64,000 bases of DNA from Marinobacterium rhizophilum (lineage in GTDB: Bacteria > Pseudomonadota > Gammaproteobacteria > Pseudomonadales > Balneatricaceae): the NCBI RefSeq assembly GCF_024397915.1, contig NZ_CP073347.1, positions 3,410,001 through 3,474,000 of the forward strand, written 5' to 3'. The number at the start of each line of letters is the position of its first letter. Within the stretch, counting starts at the first letter, position 1. The notes beneath the pieces are model-generated. The model saw only the letters and a program-made list of their open reading frames with translations. It made no database searches and had not been told where the DNA came from. The position numbers and the translations under genes are program-made. Shown piece by piece: positions 62,126 through 64,000 of the stretch.

Positions 62126-64000
62126 ATGAAGTGGCGACAAGGCCCATCCAGCCCTCCACCGGATCGGTTAGAGCCCACGCTGATGAGCTTTATCTGGCGC
62201 TACAGTTCGCGACACCAGTTCGCACTGCTGGCCATCACGCTGCTGTCTTTTCCAGTGCTCTATGCCAGCCTGGAATTACCCAAGCGCATCCTCAACGACG
62301 CCATCGGCGGCACGGAATTTCCGCTACAGATACTGGGCGTGGAGTTCATGCAGCTGCCCTTTCTGCTGCTGCTCAGCTTTGCGTTTCTGCTCATGGTGCT
62401 GTGCAGCGGTCTGATCAAGATGCGGCTGAACATCTACAAGGGTATCGTCGGAGAGCGCCTGCTGCGGCGCCTGCGCTTTCGCCTGATTACCCATGTACTG
62501 CGCTTCCCCGCGTCCCGTTTTCGACGCACCTCCCAGGGCGAGGTGGTGTCCATGGTCACGGCCGAGGTGGAGCCCCTCAGTGGCATCATGGGCGATGCCC
62601 TGGCACTGCCCCTGTTCCAGGCCGGGCAGATGCTCACCATTCTCACCTTTCTGTTTATCCAGAATCCCTGGTTTGGACTCGCCGCCGTGGCGCTGGTACC
62701 GCTGCAGGCCATCATCACGCCCTTGCTGCAGCGGCGCATCAACCGGCTGCATCGCGAGCGGGTGCGCCGGGTACGCAAACTGTCGGAGCTGATAGGCGAG
62801 TGCGTACAGGGCCTGGATGACCTGCGCAGCAACGGGGGCACCCCCTATGCGCTGGCGATTTTCAGCCACCGCCTGGGTGGCATATTCCAGGTCAGGGGGG
62901 ACATATTCCGCAAGAAGTTCTTCATGAAGTTTCTCAACAACTTCATCAACAACCTGCCGCCTTTTCTGTTCTATGCCGTGGGTGGCTATCTGGTGATTCA
63001 GGGTTCGCTCTCCATCGGCGCCCTGGTGGCCGCCATCACCGCCTACAAGGATATCGTCACGCCCTGGCGCGAACTGCTCAACTATATCAGCCAGATCCAG
63101 GAAACCAGCGACCGCTACAAAAGCCTGCGCGACCAGTTCCAGCCCGACGACCTGATGGCTGCCGAGCTGTTCGAGGAACAGCACGAGACGCCGCCACGAC
63201 TCAATGGCCCGATCCGCTTTGACCAGGTCAGCATTACCGACGCCAACGGCAGCCGGGTACTGTCCGATATCAGCCTGCAGATTCCCCCGGGCAGCATGGT
63301 GGCAGTGCAAAGCCACAACGCCGCGGTACGCAAAGCCTTCTCCCAGTTGCTGTCCCGCAGCGTCAGCCTGTCATCCGGCACCGTCACCATCGGTGAGCAC
63401 AACCTGTGCCGGCTTAACCAGGCGGTGATCTCCGCCCGTGTCGGCATTGCCACCTCTACGCCGTACCTGTTCAACGCCTCTGTGGGCGAAAACATTTACA
63501 TGCCGCTGCGGCGCAACCCCCGCGCCGACATCAGCGCCAGCGAGCTGGACGATCCCGAGCTGCAGGAATCCCTGGCCTCTGGCAACAGTACCTATCCGGT
63601 CAATGCCGAATGGCTGGACCTGAATATCGCGCGCTTTAACAAGCTGGACGAGCTGAACCAGTGGTGGCTGATGATTGTCGATGCCATGGGCAGTGAGGAC
63701 TACCTGTCACAGCGCGCCCTGGACGCCCGCTTCGAGCCCTCGGACCGGCCCTCCCTGGCGGAAAAAATGATCGAATTCCGCCCGCGGCTGGCGCGCCGGC
63801 TGGCCGATGAAAACCTGGCACGCTTCGTTAATCCCTTTGGCCGCGACCGCCTGAATCCGAGCCTGACGCTGACAGAAAACCTGCTGTTCGCCATTCATAT
63901 CCACTCCAGCCAGGACGAACACGCCGCCACCACCAGCCAGCTGATCAAGCGCTTCAACGCCGCCGGTTTCGGCCCGGAGCTGGAGCACTACGCCCGCGGC
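62126..64000 (+). CDS. ABC transporter, membrane domain plus degenerate ATPase (partial, cut by window end)
   Basis: An open frame of 625 codons reaching the window end. Residues about 25-320 form an ABC exporter membrane domain with the segments LLRRLRFRLITHVLRFPASRFRRTSQGEVVSMV and LITAYKD-like VAAITAYKDIVTPWRELL. A nucleotide-binding domain begins at about 355 (IRFDQVSITDANGSRVLSDISLQIPPGSMVAV). Its Walker A position reads QSHNAAVRKAF (395-405), with all glycines lost. TPYLFNASVGENIYMPL resembles the Q-loop region. An insertion of about 100 residues follows instead of LSGGQ. The rest, perhaps a second ATPase, lies outside. Confidence 0.75.
   Translation, partial: MKWRQGPSSPPPDRLEPTLMSFIWRYSSRHQFALLAITLLSFPVLYASLELPKRILNDAIGGTEFPLQILGVEFMQLPFLLLLSFAFLLMVLCSGLIKMRLNIYKGIVGERLLRRLRFRLITHVLRFPASRFRRTSQGEVVSMVTAEVEPLSGIMGDALALPLFQAGQMLTILTFLFIQNPWFGLAAVALVPLQAIITPLLQRRINRLHRERVRRVRKLSELIGECVQGLDDLRSNGGTPYALAIFSHRLGGIFQVRGDIFRKKFFMKFLNNFINNLPPFLFYAVGGYLVIQGSLSIGALVAAITAYKDIVTPWRELLNYISQIQETSDRYKSLRDQFQPDDLMAAELFEEQHETPPRLNGPIRFDQVSITDANGSRVLSDISLQIPPGSMVAVQSHNAAVRKAFSQLLSRSVSLSSGTVTIGEHNLCRLNQAVISARVGIATSTPYLFNASVGENIYMPLRRNPRADISASELDDPELQESLASGNSTYPVNAEWLDLNIARFNKLDELNQWWLMIVDAMGSEDYLSQRALDARFEPSDRPSLAEKMIEFRPRLARRLADENLARFVNPFGRDRLNPSLTLTENLLFAIHIHSSQDEHAATTSQLIKRFNAAGFGPELEHYARG

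Noticed and set aside
62068..62820. A 250-codon plus-strand frame overlapping the ABC gene start
   Set aside because: It is the wrong frame of the ABC transporter gene, which has a proper membrane domain in the frame beginning at 62126.

Overview
The window looks like the chromosome of a marine-type gammaproteobacterium of the Oceanospirillales/Pseudomonas neighbourhood. This is inferred from high G+C, a Pseudomonas-like HemB without the zinc-site cysteines, hisBHAF order, ilvIH, the yggX-mutY pair, a multi-subunit Na+/H+ antiporter and several quaternary-amine genes. There is no phage, plasmid backbone or CRISPR array. The species cannot be fixed from the sequence alone.

Layout. 0-4 kb: a GGDEF protein, a DUF938 methyltransferase and an intact IS256-family element. 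4-9.6 kb: betI-betB and choXWV, for choline import and betaine aldehyde oxidation (no betA). 9.6-12.1 kb: repeats, a second IS256-family element, REP-like palindromes and a dense cluster of DnaA boxes. 12.1-16.8 kb, minus strand: NYN-OST-HTH protein, MFS carrier, DUF4105 and DUF3015 envelope proteins. 17.1-23.7 kb: a catabolic island with an RraA-like enzyme, TctCBA transporter, a 2-oxoglutarate-semialdehyde-type dehydrogenase and a divergent FadR-type regulator. 23.7-24.9 kb: repeats, tRNA-Phe and two copies of its 3' end plus terminator. 25-31 kb: mnh/mrp antiporter operon. 31-34.6 kb: yggX, mutY, asmA. 34.8-37.7 kb: hisB, a 24-codon mini-ORF, hisH, hisA, hisF. 37.9-41 kb: a HAMP-GGDEF-EAL protein coupled to a PhnD-like binding protein. 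41-48 kb: hemB, ppk and a polar amino acid ABC importer. 48-56 kb: rubredoxin/reductase fusion, aldehyde dehydrogenase, Rieske oxygenase, BCCT carrier and LysR regulator. 56-64 kb: a small unknown protein, ilvIH, a fold-type-I basic amino acid decarboxylase, and an ABC protein cut by the window end.

How they work together. Two modules suggest use of methylated onium compounds: ChoXWV plus BetB, and BCCT plus Rieske oxygenase plus aldehyde dehydrogenase plus a rubredoxin electron donor. The Tct/RraA/dehydrogenase island is probably a sugar-acid or hydroxydicarboxylate route. The rest is housekeeping.

The most unusual feature is a family of intergenic arrays with exact 7-bp periodicity. Many units fit NTNACNN or its reverse complement, and different units follow each other without breaking the 7-bp phase. 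In most tracts, reverse-complement units lie left of a central core and forward units lie right of it. The arrays sit at gene 3' ends, are absent from the divergent promoter regions and the operon interiors, and in three genes the array border overlaps the stop codon. Both IS256 elements have inserted into such arrays, with visible target duplications.
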